Assembly: GCA_947311435.1 (NCBI GenBank) | Contig: CAMZKT010000075.1 | Coordinates: 1 to 64,000 of the forward strand | Length of the DNA stretch: 64,000 nt | Direction of reading: 5' to 3' | Origin: an uncultured Desulfocapsa sp. | GTDB taxonomy: Bacteria; Desulfobacterota; Desulfobulbia; Desulfobulbales; Desulfocapsaceae | Shown: one piece after another, positions 34,737 through 43,113 of the stretch | Layout: each line of letters opens with the position of its first letter | Numbering within the stretch: position 1 is the first letter of the stretch | Made by a program: the position numbers and the translations under genes | The notes under the pieces: generated by a model | Told to the model about the DNA's origin: nothing | Database searches by the model: none | The model's input: the letters and a program-made list of their open reading frames with translations, nothing else

Positions 34737-35375
34737 ATGGAAAAGATATCGATCGTTGTAGTTGATGACCACCCTGTTATCCGTCATGGAGTTACTTCTG
34801 TCATAAAAAAACAGGCTGACATGCACATGGTCGGCGAGTCTGATGCTGCAGCTACGGCTCTACCGTTAATCAAAAAAACAGATCCCGATGTGGTTATCCT
34901 TGATGTCACCATGGCCGGGATCAGTGGAATCGATCTTATCCCATACATCAAATCCCTGTCCGAAAACACTCGCATCATAATTTACTCCATGCACCAGAGC
35001 CCCGATGTCATCTACAGATCGTTAAAAGCTGGAGCCAAAGCGTATGTGTTAAAAGCCGATGAGATCCGCGATCTTCTGGAGGCCATTCGTACCGTGATGC
35101 AGGGGCAAATGTTTCTCAGCAGATCACTTCCGCAAGACATGGAAGAACAACTCTTGCGTGGCGAAGCTAAAAAAGGCCCCCTTTCAAACCTCACAGCACG
35201 GGAATATGAAATCGCCAACCTGCTGAGTCAGGGGATGCCCCCTGATGAAATTGGAGAAACACTTTTCATCAGTCCCAAAACCGTTCGTGTACATCGAACG
35301 AACATTATGCATAAACTGAACTGTGACCGGTCACATGAGTTGTTGCTTCTTTTGCGTGATTACTTCCCCCGATAA
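34737..35375 (+). CDS. NarL/LuxR-family response regulator
   Basis: The 212-residue regulator has a receiver domain (DDHPVIRHG, phospho-acceptor Asp near 58 in VVILDVTMAGISG, Lys in AYVLKADE). A C-terminal LuxR helix-turn-helix follows (LTAREYEIANLLSQGMPPDEI and SPKTVRVHRTNIMHKL, kept as two blocks). It should bind DNA when phosphorylated. GAGAAG precedes the ATG, and a strong promoter lies just upstream. No kinase gene is adjacent, so its partner is encoded elsewhere. The convergent hisHF gene ends 25 bases downstream. Confidence 0.94.
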   Translation: MEKISIVVVDDHPVIRHGVTSVIKKQADMHMVGESDAAATALPLIKKTDPDVVILDVTMAGISGIDLIPYIKSLSENTRIIIYSMHQSPDVIYRSLKAGAKAYVLKADEIRDLLEAIRTVMQGQMFLSRSLPQDMEEQLLRGEAKKGPLSNLTAREYEIANLLSQGMPPDEIGETLFISPKTVRVHRTNIMHKLNCDRSHELLLLLRDYFPR

Positions 35376-35400
35376 ATAGCTCACGAATGTCTCGTCAACA

Positions 35401-36996
35401 CTATTTTCGTATTTCTATCCCGTTTTCCTCCATGGCTTCCTTCACTGCCCTGATGGGCACTTCCCGGCGATGAAAAATTCCGGCAGCGAGGGCCGCCTCC
35501 GCATCAGTTTCCCTGAAAACATCGACAAAATGCGTGGTTGATCCAGCACCGGACGAGGCAATAACGGGTATACTCACTGCATTTTTTACATGATTAACAA
35601 GCTCAAAATCAAACCCACTGCTGGTTCCATCCTTATCGATACAATTCAACAGTATTTCCCCTGCGCCCAGAGCTTCACAGCTCGAAGCAAGCTGCACGGC
35701 ATCAAGGTCACGCCCTTCCCTTCCCCCCCTGACGGTACACTGATACCAGCAATATTCCTCACCACCAGGGCCCGGAAAAACTGTTTTAATAGTATTGTGT
35801 TCTGTGTCTTCAGGACTCTTCACATACACACGTCTTGGATCAACGGAAATAACCACGGCCTGTGCCCCGTAAACATTTGAAATCTGCTCAATGGAGCTTT
35901 TCCCGGTTTTCCGTCCTGTTTTCAGGTATTCTTCTGCCGCATAACACGCATCGGATCCAATGGAAATCTTGTCTGCTCCGGACCTGAAATACTCTGCGGC
36001 CACATCAAGAGAGGTGTATTCTTTTCCATTACTATCTGTAAATTCCCGAATTCCTCCCCCTATGGTCAGGGGAACAAACACATTTTCGGACGTTTTTCGT
36101 AAAACTTCGAGCATAGGTTGATCTTCCATTGGAAAATCCCTGAACCCAGTAATATTAAGGAAGGTTATTTCATCGGCACCTTCCTCGTAATACCTCCTGG
36201 CAAGCTCCACAGGCTTGCCAAGATTTCTCACCTCGCCATTATCACGAACATCATACTGATCCCCTTTGGTCACAACCAGGTCGCCAGTATCATTACTGCG
36301 TACATCAAGACAGGCTATGACACGTTTGGCCACCTTTGTCTCCCGAAAACCCCGGGACACCGTGTCCGTAGAGATCGTCAGGGAATTGCCTTTAGATTTT
36401 AGATAATTTCCCAAAAGGGTCAAACCGGCCTCGCCGCTTTTCTCTGGATGAAACTGGAATGCAGTCACATTTCCCCTCTGCACGCCACTCACAAATTCTT
36501 CACCATAATTGGTACTGCTCAACAACCAGTCCTGGTCTTCCAGGGAAAGTGTCGCCCTGTAGGAATGAACAAAATAATATTTTTCACCATTATACTTTGA
36601 AAACAATGCGGATTGCTTACGCAGATTCAAACCATTCCAACCGATTTGAGGTACCGAAAGCGTGGGATCAGAAAAACGTTTCACCTGTCCCTTTAAAATC
36701 CCCAGCCCGGCGACACCAGGAGATTCTTCACTGCCCTCAAACAAAGCCTGCAAGGCAACACAAATACCAAGCACGGGTTTATCGGATTGAATACGTTCAA
36801 TTAAGGGTTCGATGAACCCGTCACGCTGTAAACGCTCCATGACGGAACCATAACTCCCGACACCGGGGAAAACCAAACACTCGGCACGGAGTACGTCTTC
36901 TGGGGAAGTCACATCATGAACGGTAAAACCAAGTTTTCCAATAGCATTCCTGACGCTTCGAACATTGCCGGCGCCATAATCAAGTAATGTGATCAT
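35401..36996 (-). CDS. hisHF: Bifunctional imidazole glycerol phosphate synthase, HisH-HisF fusion
   Basis: The 531-residue enzyme carries both subunits in one chain. Residues about 1-205 are the HisH class I glutaminase, with nucleophile Cys in GICVALQALF and His/Glu in FQFHPEKSG. Residues about 220-531 are the HisF cyclase barrel (KRVIACLDVRSND at its start, then IPVIASSGAG). The HisF half has insertions (GDQYDVRDNGEVRNLGKP, YCWYQCTVRGGRE) characteristic of fungal and plant HIS7 rather than ordinary bacterial HisF. It makes IGP and AICAR from PRFAR with ammonia from glutamine in histidine synthesis. No other his genes are adjacent. It follows fmdE by 28 bases on the minus strand. Confidence 0.95.
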   Translation of the reverse strand: MITLLDYGAGNVRSVRNAIGKLGFTVHDVTSPEDVLRAECLVFPGVGSYGSVMERLQRDGFIEPLIERIQSDKPVLGICVALQALFEGSEESPGVAGLGILKGQVKRFSDPTLSVPQIGWNGLNLRKQSALFSKYNGEKYYFVHSYRATLSLEDQDWLLSSTNYGEEFVSGVQRGNVTAFQFHPEKSGEAGLTLLGNYLKSKGNSLTISTDTVSRGFRETKVAKRVIACLDVRSNDTGDLVVTKGDQYDVRDNGEVRNLGKPVELARRYYEEGADEITFLNITGFRDFPMEDQPMLEVLRKTSENVFVPLTIGGGIREFTDSNGKEYTSLDVAAEYFRSGADKISIGSDACYAAEEYLKTGRKTGKSSIEQISNVYGAQAVVISVDPRRVYVKSPEDTEHNTIKTVFPGPGGEEYCWYQCTVRGGREGRDLDAVQLASSCEALGAGEILLNCIDKDGTSSGFDFELVNHVKNAVSIPVIASSGAGSTTHFVDVFRETDAEAALAAGIFHRREVPIRAVKEAMEENGIEIRK

Positions 36997-37024
36997 AAGT
37001 ATTTATATAAAAGGTATTTGTTGA

Positions 37025-37612
37025 TTAGTGCAGTGGCTGATAATACTTCCCATTGGCACAGCCTCGGCAAAGCCTTTGGCCATCTTTCACGACATCACGA
37101 CAATCCTGAACCCAATCGCCACAGGATTCACACTGCACTCTTTTTATTGGTCTTCCCGGCATGTCTTCTTTGGGGATAACGACCTTTACTTCTTCAAGGG
37201 TGAACAATTCCTCCTGCGGCATGATTTTATATGCCGCAAGTTGACGTGGATATTTTCCTTCAATTTCCGGGCAATATTTTTTTGAAAGTTCACGGGACTC
37301 TTCCCTGGCAACAATGCGTACAGCCTTCCCGCTTTCCAAATTAACAAAAGTTGCCGCCATAACGCCATAATCTATCCAGCGCATGGAGCGTTTTCCAAGG
37401 CTGCACCCGGTCACCGACTGAATAGCATCCGTTGCACAACGGTCAATTTCAACCAGAACATACAGCTTTTTTCTGTCAAGACCTCTCGGATCCTGAATGC
37501 CGATTGCTTCAAGACCAATCATGGATAAGCGAACACCAATAACCTGTCCGGCACGAATATGTCCATGTACCCTGGTTGAACGTTCCAACAATTCATCGAA
37601 TGATTCCATCAT
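37025..37612 (-). CDS. FmdE-family protein with C-terminal zinc ribbon
   Basis: The 195-residue protein has an FmdE domain (about 1-140, with HGHIRAGQVIGVR and the Cys pair in DRCATDAIQSVTGCSLGKRS). A short C-terminal zinc-finger follows (CESCGDWVQDC...CRGCANGK). FmdE was named from formylmethanofuran dehydrogenase, but in bacteria it occurs without the other subunits, often beside molybdopterin or cobalamin genes, and its role is unsettled. It lies between cobO and hisHF, 112 bases after cobO. GGAG stands 5 bases before the ATG pair at 37612/37609. Confidence 0.88.
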   Translation of the reverse strand: MMESFDELLERSTRVHGHIRAGQVIGVRLSMIGLEAIGIQDPRGLDRKKLYVLVEIDRCATDAIQSVTGCSLGKRSMRWIDYGVMAATFVNLESGKAVRIVAREESRELSKKYCPEIEGKYPRQLAAYKIMPQEELFTLEEVKVVIPKEDMPGRPIKRVQCESCGDWVQDCRDVVKDGQRLCRGCANGKYYQPLH

Positions 37613-37690
37613 ATTCTCCGGATAGTAAAAAGAAATCTCCCGGCAATCCGAAAGATACTGGTGGTGCAGTTCGGTGGTTTTGTTAACTTT

Positions 37691-37716
37691 GCAGTCCCAC
37701 CTGAATAATTACGCAG
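37691..37716 (-). repeat. REP-like copy in the fmdE-cobO gap
   Basis: Read on the minus strand it gives GTAATTATTCAGGTGGGACT, which matches the GTAACTATTCAGG core of the palindrome at 30258. Confidence 0.4.
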
Positions 37717-37724
37717 GATCAACA

Positions 37725-38267
37725 CTAAAACTCGAAACCTTTTTGAGCCTTGACTCCTGATTTAAATGGATGTTTCACTTCAACCATCTCGGTTACAAGA
37801 TCAGCGAGTGCTATTAATTCATCAGACGCATAACGTCCTGTAACCACAATATGCTGTTCCTTTGGCCTGGCAGCAAAAACTGATAAAAGTTCCGCTTCGT
37901 CAAGTATCTTATAGTGTGGAAGATATGTCAGTTCATCAAGAATGACTAAAGAATAATTGTCTTCCCTGATTATCTTTTTTGCAAATTCCCAAGCCTCAAG
38001 AGCGACCTCTTTGTCACGCTCCAAGTCATCGGAATTCCAGGTAAAGCCACGCCCCATAACATGAAAGTCAAGGAGTGGTGAAAACACTTTGGCAGACTCC
38101 AGTTCTCCATATTTCCAACTTCCCTTAATAAACTGAATAATACAGACTTTTTGTCCATGACCAAGTGCCCTGAATGCCAGGCCCAGGGAACCTGTGGTTT
38201 TCCCTTTTCCATTACCTGTAAAAACAGCCAGCAGCCCCTTAGTCTTTTGCAGCTTGTCGTGTCCCAT
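37725..38267 (-). CDS. cobO: Cob(I)alamin adenosyltransferase, BtuR/CobO type
   Basis: The 180-residue enzyme transfers the adenosyl group of ATP to reduced corrinoid. It carries the P-loop FTGNGKGKTTGSLG near residues 16-29, IQFIKGSW and the VILDELTYLPHYK segment. ATG 38267 has AGGAG 7 bases upstream, so the longer frame to 38336 is rejected. It overlaps cobM by 29 bases and ends the cobalamin operon cbiD-cbiET-cobM-cobO. Confidence 0.94.
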   Translation of the reverse strand: MGHDKLQKTKGLLAVFTGNGKGKTTGSLGLAFRALGHGQKVCIIQFIKGSWKYGELESAKVFSPLLDFHVMGRGFTWNSDDLERDKEVALEAWEFAKKIIREDNYSLVILDELTYLPHYKILDEAELLSVFAARPKEQHIVVTGRYASDELIALADLVTEMVEVKHPFKSGVKAQKGFEF

Positions 38268-39027
38268 GACTGAAACTCCTGTCATACAATTTTGATACGG
38301 CCCGAAGTTCCGTACCTGCAAAAACTTTTCCGACACAAATGAGTGCAGTTTTTTGTATCCCTGCCTTCTTCACCTTTGAAACAATGGTATCGAGAGTAGC
38401 TACAAGGGTTTTTTCATCCTCCCACGTTGCCTTTTCGACCACTGCAACAGGGGTGTCTTTTGAATACCCCCCTTTTTGCAGTTCTGCAACCACAGTGTCT
38501 ATCATGGATACAGAGAGAAAGATTAACATGGTTGTCTGATGACTGGCAAGTAAGTGGAGTTTTTCAAGTGGTGGAACAGGAGTACGTCCCTCCTGGCGGG
38601 TAATTATCACAGTTTGCGCAATTTCCGGAAGGGTAAGCTCTGCATTCAGTGCTGCTGCAGCGCCAAACGCAGAACTGACCCCAGGAACGACATGATAGGG
38701 AATTCCCAAAGTGTCAAGTGCCTGCATCTGTTCCTTTATTGCTCCAAAAATAGAAGGATCGCCGGTGTGCAAGCGAACCACCTTTTTCCCGCTTTTCCAG
38801 GCAGTGGACAAAACATCCACAATTTCATCGAGATTCATCCCCTGAGAGTCATGGATTTCAGCCCTGCACCCTTCAAGAATATTTCTGTTCACAAGACTCC
38901 CTGCAAAGACAATGCACTCCGCTTCGTCGAGTAATCGTCTGCCTTTGACCGTAATAAGCTCAACATCGCCGGGACCTGCACCAACTATTGAGATCGCTTC
39001 TGTATTTTTCCGTTTTTCACTGCACAT
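38239..39027 (-). CDS. cobM: Precorrin-4/cobalt-precorrin-4 C11-methyltransferase
   Basis: The 262-residue SAM-dependent tetrapyrrole methylase is of the CobM/CbiF type. It shows IVGAGPGDVELITVKG near the N-terminus, RLHTGDPSIFGAIKEQ and VVPGVSSAFGAAAAL. It methylates C11 of the corrin ring precursor. ATG 39027 follows AGGAG at 7 bases; the upstream ATG 39060 would overlap cbiET. With cbiD in the same operon, the anaerobic (early cobalt) route is the likelier context. Confidence 0.92.
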   Translation of the reverse strand: MCSEKRKNTEAISIVGAGPGDVELITVKGRRLLDEAECIVFAGSLVNRNILEGCRAEIHDSQGMNLDEIVDVLSTAWKSGKKVVRLHTGDPSIFGAIKEQMQALDTLGIPYHVVPGVSSAFGAAAALNAELTLPEIAQTVIITRQEGRTPVPPLEKLHLLASHQTTMLIFLSVSMIDTVVAELQKGGYSKDTPVAVVEKATWEDEKTLVATLDTIVSKVKKAGIQKTALICVGKVFAGTELRAVSKLYDRSFSHGTRQAAKD

Positions 39028-39050
39028 TACCGAGCTCCTGTCAGTTCTCT

Positions 39051-40283
39051 TTATCTGCATCCAACGATAATCCTGATGACATTAAACTTTTGCTTCTTCC
39101 CTTCAGGGTAGCTATATCTCTTAACCGCAATCTCACTGATTGTAACATCAAATCCCATTTTCCATAAAATATCTGGAGCTATTTGAGCCGTCTTTTCAAT
39201 TACAGCATTCGCAACAATTATGCCATTAGGCAAGAGCCGGTTGGCGCAATATGTTAGGATCTCAGGAAGGTTCCCACCACTCCCCCCAACGAATATCCTG
39301 TCTGGCCGTGGGAGTTGCACCAGAGCGTCTGGTGCCTCACCTCGAATCAACTTCAAATTCCAGGCAGAATATTGAATGCGATTCTCCTCAATATTCTGCC
39401 ACTGTTCAACTTCCTTTTCTATGGCAAAAACATGACAATCGGGAAACAAGCGTGCAGCTTCCAAACCAATCGCCCCTGAGCCTGCTCCAATGTCCCAGAG
39501 AACACCGTTCCCCAGGAGACGTAAGGAATGAATCGCCGCGGAACGTACCTCATTCTTGGTAAGAAGTCCCCTGCTATGACAAATCTCTGACTCAGTAAGC
39601 CCAAAAACGGGATAGTGCTGCTGGTGTTTCTGCCGCTTTCGATTGAAAAGAATCATCACATTGGGCTCAACAAACGTCTGCTCTGCTATTTCAAGGAGAC
39701 TTCCAGTAACCAGTCTTTCTGATTGAAAGCCCAGGTGCTCGGCAACAGACACTTCAATGGAAGACAGTGAACGAACACCGCACTCGCGAATAAGCACCCT
39801 TGCTATGCTGTTCGGACTGTTTACAGGATCGGTAAAAACAAAGGTTTTTCCATGACGTAGAAGCCTGGTGGCAAGGTTCTCATCACTGCGTCCGTGGAGA
39901 CTGACAAAGACAGCATCATCCCAGGGAATATTGAATCTTGCAAAGGCTAGCTGCATCGAGGAAAGAGCAGGATGAACCCGCATCTCCTGCCGGGGAAAAT
40001 CCTGCCGAAGCCTACGCCCTATTCCATAAAATAACGGATCTCCCGATGCAATAACAGTAACATCCCCACTTTTAAGATAATCCCTTATGGCGTCAATACA
40101 TTCACCAAGAGGGGTAACAGGTACCAAGGGAGGAGCTTGGACAATACGAAGTTTTTTCAACTCTTGGTACAAACGTTTGGAAGCCACCACGGCGACGGAC
40201 TTGTCCAAAGCCCTGTGAAGCACCGAGTTGTCTTCCAACAAAGGATCAAAGCCAATAACGTGCAATATTGAACCGGTGCTCAT
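39051..40283 (-). CDS. cbiET: Precorrin-6Y C5,15-methyltransferase (decarboxylating), CbiE-CbiT fusion
   Basis: The 410-residue protein joins two methyltransferases. The N-terminal CbiE tetrapyrrole methylase (about 1-200) has VIASGDPLFYGIG. The C-terminal CbiT class I Rossmann methyltransferase (about 220-410) has LWDIGAGSGAIGLEAA and FVGGSGGNLPEIL. The fused form equals CobL. It performs methylations at C5 and C15 and decarboxylation of the ring side chain. Its start overlaps the cbiD stop by ATGA. Confidence 0.94.
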   Translation of the reverse strand: MSTGSILHVIGFDPLLEDNSVLHRALDKSVAVVASKRLYQELKKLRIVQAPPLVPVTPLGECIDAIRDYLKSGDVTVIASGDPLFYGIGRRLRQDFPRQEMRVHPALSSMQLAFARFNIPWDDAVFVSLHGRSDENLATRLLRHGKTFVFTDPVNSPNSIARVLIRECGVRSLSSIEVSVAEHLGFQSERLVTGSLLEIAEQTFVEPNVMILFNRKRQKHQQHYPVFGLTESEICHSRGLLTKNEVRSAAIHSLRLLGNGVLWDIGAGSGAIGLEAARLFPDCHVFAIEKEVEQWQNIEENRIQYSAWNLKLIRGEAPDALVQLPRPDRIFVGGSGGNLPEILTYCANRLLPNGIIVANAVIEKTAQIAPDILWKMGFDVTISEIAVKRYSYPEGKKQKFNVIRIIVGCR

Positions 40284-41380
40284 ATATCATCACCTGTCTT
40301 AAAAACAATGTTTCTCCTGGCATCGACGAGATAAACGACAACCGTAAGACCTGATACTTTCTCAGCATACTCCCGGGCAGCACCGCAAACTTTTTTCACA
40401 ACACGCTCTTCTCCGCACTCCAGCAAACGCTCATATATCTCCCTGGCAGTGTTTGATCCCTCAAGGGATTGCAGCAGTTCATCGTCACAGTGAAGCTTTT
40501 TGAGAAATTTAAGGGCATCCGGAATCTCCAGTGCCCCGTTTCTCACATGCGTTTGCGGGATTTCCATTCCACACTTCATAATTTTAGCCCACATCGCCGA
40601 AAGATGAATTTTGCAAAATTTATGTCGTGCAGCCTCAACAAGTGAAAAGTGGAGATAATCACCCATCATAACCTGAGCCTCTTCGGGAAGCCTGAGGTAT
40701 TCCTGCGCTGCTCTTTCTGATGTCCTCCCTGTTGCAAGAATGACCTCACTGAGCCCTGCTGCTTTTGCAACATCCATGGAAGTAGAGATTGTTTTCGTCC
40801 AGGCACTTGCAGAAACAGGCCGTACAATCCCCGTGGTACCCAGTACCGACAGACCACCAAGAATTCCCAGCCTGCGATTCAGAGTTTTTTCTGCAAGTAC
40901 CTCTCCCTCTGGAATTGAAATAGTTATTTCAAGTTGACAATGGAAATCGACACCGCTTTCCTGAACAGCTTCAGCAACCGCTGCATAAATCATTTTTCTT
41001 GGAACAGGATTGATTGCGGGTTCTCCCACGGGAACAGCGAGGCCCCTTTTTGTAACAATTCCTACGCCTTTCCCTCCAAAAATAATAATGTTCTCTTTTT
41101 CAAACTTTTCTCCCCTTCCAGAACAAACCGTGGCCTCAATAAGGGCACCATTCGTCACATCGGGATCATCGCCAGCATCTTTAACAACAGATGCCTTGGC
41201 AATACGCCCTGAGGAGTCAATTACTTTCTGAAATACCAACAGAAAACTCACCCGGGAACCATCGGGAAATGGAATCTCAACACTTTTCTGCCCATGACCT
41301 GTGAGAAGCAATGCCGTCGCTGCCTTAGCAGCCGCCGCCGCACAGGCACCAGTGGTATATCCAGATCGTAGTTTTTTCAT
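40280..41380 (-). CDS. cbiD: Cobalt-precorrin-5B C1-methyltransferase
   Basis: The 366-residue protein has the CbiD N-terminal signature SGYTTGACAAAAAKAA, GDDPDVTNGALIEA, GKGVGIVTKRGLAVPVGEPAINPVPR and ILGGLSVLGTTGIVRPVS (given as separate blocks). CbiD is specific to the anaerobic cobalamin pathway, so this gene marks that route. It is the first gene of the minus-strand cobalamin operon, but no cobalamin riboswitch is recognisable in the leader. Confidence 0.94.
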   Translation of the reverse strand: MKKLRSGYTTGACAAAAAKAATALLLTGHGQKSVEIPFPDGSRVSFLLVFQKVIDSSGRIAKASVVKDAGDDPDVTNGALIEATVCSGRGEKFEKENIIIFGGKGVGIVTKRGLAVPVGEPAINPVPRKMIYAAVAEAVQESGVDFHCQLEITISIPEGEVLAEKTLNRRLGILGGLSVLGTTGIVRPVSASAWTKTISTSMDVAKAAGLSEVILATGRTSERAAQEYLRLPEEAQVMMGDYLHFSLVEAARHKFCKIHLSAMWAKIMKCGMEIPQTHVRNGALEIPDALKFLKKLHCDDELLQSLEGSNTAREIYERLLECGEERVVKKVCGAAREYAEKVSGLTVVVYLVDARRNIVFKTGDDI

Positions 41381-41705
41381 GAGAAACCAAAAAGGCCATC
41401 CTGAATAACAGAATAGCCCTTAAAACAGAAAACCTGATGACTAGGTTTAGTATGCGTTTTCTGATAAATGAAGATTATTTACGATGCCATTAAACAAAAA
41501 ATCCCGTGCCTTTTAAGGACGGGATTTTTCGAACCATACATCTCCGTTGTGCAAGCACAATAATAGATACATGCTCATCAGTATACCAATTCTAATCCCC
41601 TAACTATTAAAACTATACTACGCCCGGTAAACAGAACCACCCCAAATGACAGGAGGGAGGAAGGAGACATCTATCAATCTAACAATAGTCTTCCGACTAA
41701 TCGAC
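41381..41705. other. Intergenic region between HU and cbiD
   Basis: This 325-base gap holds the hairpin terminator at 41496-41529 and the leader of the cobalamin operon (41381-41495). I see no B12 box, small gene or RNA in it. Promoter elements for cbiD are not obvious. Confidence 0.4.
41496..41529. terminator. Bidirectional intrinsic terminator after the HU gene
   Basis: AAAAATCCCGT pairs with ACGGGATTTTT around a 12-base loop, giving U-runs on both strands. It lies about 175 bases beyond the HU gene stop on the minus strand and before cbiD. Confidence 0.75.
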
Positions 41706-41978
41706 TTAATTGATCGCTTCAGAAAGTTTAGAGCCAGCTTTGAATTTAGCTACATTCTTCGCTGGGATATCGATGGATTTCCCGGTCTGAGGATTTCGCC
41801 CCTTGCGGGCTTCACGCCTGGTAACCGAAAACGTACCAAACCCTACCAGTGTAACTTTGTCGCCATTCTTCAAAGTTACAGCAATGGCTGCAAGTGTGCT
41901 GTTTAATGCCTTCTCTGCAGCGGCTTTGGAAATATCAGCGGCATCTGCAATATTTTCTACTAATTCCTTCTTGTTCAT
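41706..41978 (-). CDS. HU family DNA-binding protein
   Basis: The 90-residue nucleoid protein has the full HU/IHF fold. The beta-arm signature GFGTFSVTRREARKGRNPQTG lies around residues 46-66 and IPAKNVAKFKAGSKL follows it. It bends and compacts DNA as a dimer. GGGAGGG lies just before the ATG. It is a single gene with a terminator downstream. Confidence 0.96.
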   Translation of the reverse strand: MNKKELVENIADAADISKAAAEKALNSTLAAIAVTLKNGDKVTLVGFGTFSVTRREARKGRNPQTGKSIDIPAKNVAKFKAGSKLSEAIN

Positions 41979-42318
41979 GAATCCCTCCCGAAAACTTCAT
42001 TTCTAATTAGACAAGGGGAAAAACTAATCATTGCCTCCCTGCCCTCTCCTTTATACTTTACATTTCTTTAATAAAAGGCTGGTTGATTGTCAAAAGAAAA
42101 AAAATCCCAACCGTTTTATTTCAATAGGCATTTTTGAATATCCCCCTTCGTTCCCGGAGTTTAAGCAAACGGATAAGATCCCTAAAAAAATAACAAATAT
42201 GACAATACATAGATTCTCTCACCCCATGGGAGAGATTTTAGGATGACTGATGAAGGGATGAACAAGATTGTGTCAGAAAACACGTTCTTGCAAGCAACCA
42301 CAATCAATCATTCTTCCT
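41979..42318. promoter_or_regulatory. Intergenic region upstream of HU with a -35 candidate
   Basis: This 340-base gap lies between larE and HU, both on the minus strand. A perfect TTGACA occurs on the minus strand at 42093-42088, with only a weak TAAAGA at 17 bases, so it is a possible HU promoter. A mismatched stem-loop at 42213-42239 is followed by TTTT on the plus strand. No gene is seen. Confidence 0.35.
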
Positions 42319-43083
42319 TCAGACCCGCAAGGACAAGTCGATAAGCACACGTACAAAACCCAGCCCTCTAAAATAATCTCTTATTTCAGTACGTAAATGC
42401 GGATCGAATACGCGATCGAAATCCCGTTGACAAAACTCCAGGACGACATCTTTTCCAATGGGTCTCACTCTGCATCCAGAAAATTCACGATCCAGTAAAA
42501 AGTACTCACCTTTTTCAATTATCGTTAAAGAACTCTTATCTATTAATGTTCCCTCAGGAAGACGAGTGGCGAGACAGGAATTGGAAGACTTAGCGTAGTT
42601 ACTTAAACGAAAGTCTTTGGCAAGAGCCCTGATTTCTTTTTTGTGCAATCCGGCATTAAGCAACGGAGTCTGTATGGAAAATTCATGAATCGCCCTGAAA
42701 CCCGGTCGATGGCTCCCGAGATCATCAACATTACTTCCATCCAGCAAAACGGTACAATCAAACGCTCCAAGTTCGTTCAAAAAAGTCTCATACATTCTCT
42801 TTTTGCAAAAATAGCAGCGACCGGGATCGTTCACTACAAACTCTGGCCAGGAAAACGGCGACAGAATAATTTTCAAAATCCGTCGGCTGTCGATTTCCAG
42901 CTCACTGAGCATTGCAGCAGCCTCCTTGTCCTCCTGGCTGGAAACAAGACCAGACACTCCACGGAGCACATAGACGTTCTCCCTGCCCAATGCCTCACAG
43001 GCTGCGAATAGCAAGAGCGTTGAATCCACCCCTCCGGAAAATGCTACAGCAACAGAAGAAAACTTCCTCAGCGATTTCAACAA
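42319..43083 (-). CDS. larE: LarE-like ATP-dependent sacrificial sulfur transferase
   Basis: The 254-residue PP-loop ATPase has SGGVDSTLL near residues 16-24, RCYFCKKRMYE, and the catalytic-type Cys in SSNSCLATRLPEG. LarE proteins donate their own cysteine sulfur to build the nickel-pincer cofactor; other members serve different sulfur transfers. No larB or larC is nearby. The start is unclear: TTG 43083 is given here. Homologues usually have about 26 residues before SGG, which would point to CTG 43110, and the preceding KYQLLLKSL codons look homologous too. The frame runs directly on from the DUF39 gene across a single TGA at 43116-43114. Confidence 0.88.
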   Translation of the reverse strand: MLKSLRKFSSVAVAFSGGVDSTLLLFAACEALGRENVYVLRGVSGLVSSQEDKEAAAMLSELEIDSRRILKIILSPFSWPEFVVNDPGRCYFCKKRMYETFLNELGAFDCTVLLDGSNVDDLGSHRPGFRAIHEFSIQTPLLNAGLHKKEIRALAKDFRLSNYAKSSNSCLATRLPEGTLIDKSSLTIIEKGEYFLLDREFSGCRVRPIGKDVVLEFCQRDFDRVFDPHLRTEIRDYFRGLGFVRVLIDLSLRV

Positions 43084-43113
43084 AAGCTGATATTTGCTTG
43101 TTCTTTTCAGCGC

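Noticed and set aside
41381-41495. Possible cobalamin riboswitch before cbiD
   Set aside because: The region is a cobalamin operon leader, but no B12 box or matching stem pattern is seen on the minus strand.
42213-42239. Terminator hairpin downstream of larE
   Set aside because: The stem has an internal mismatch and the T-run lies on the plus strand, the wrong direction for larE.
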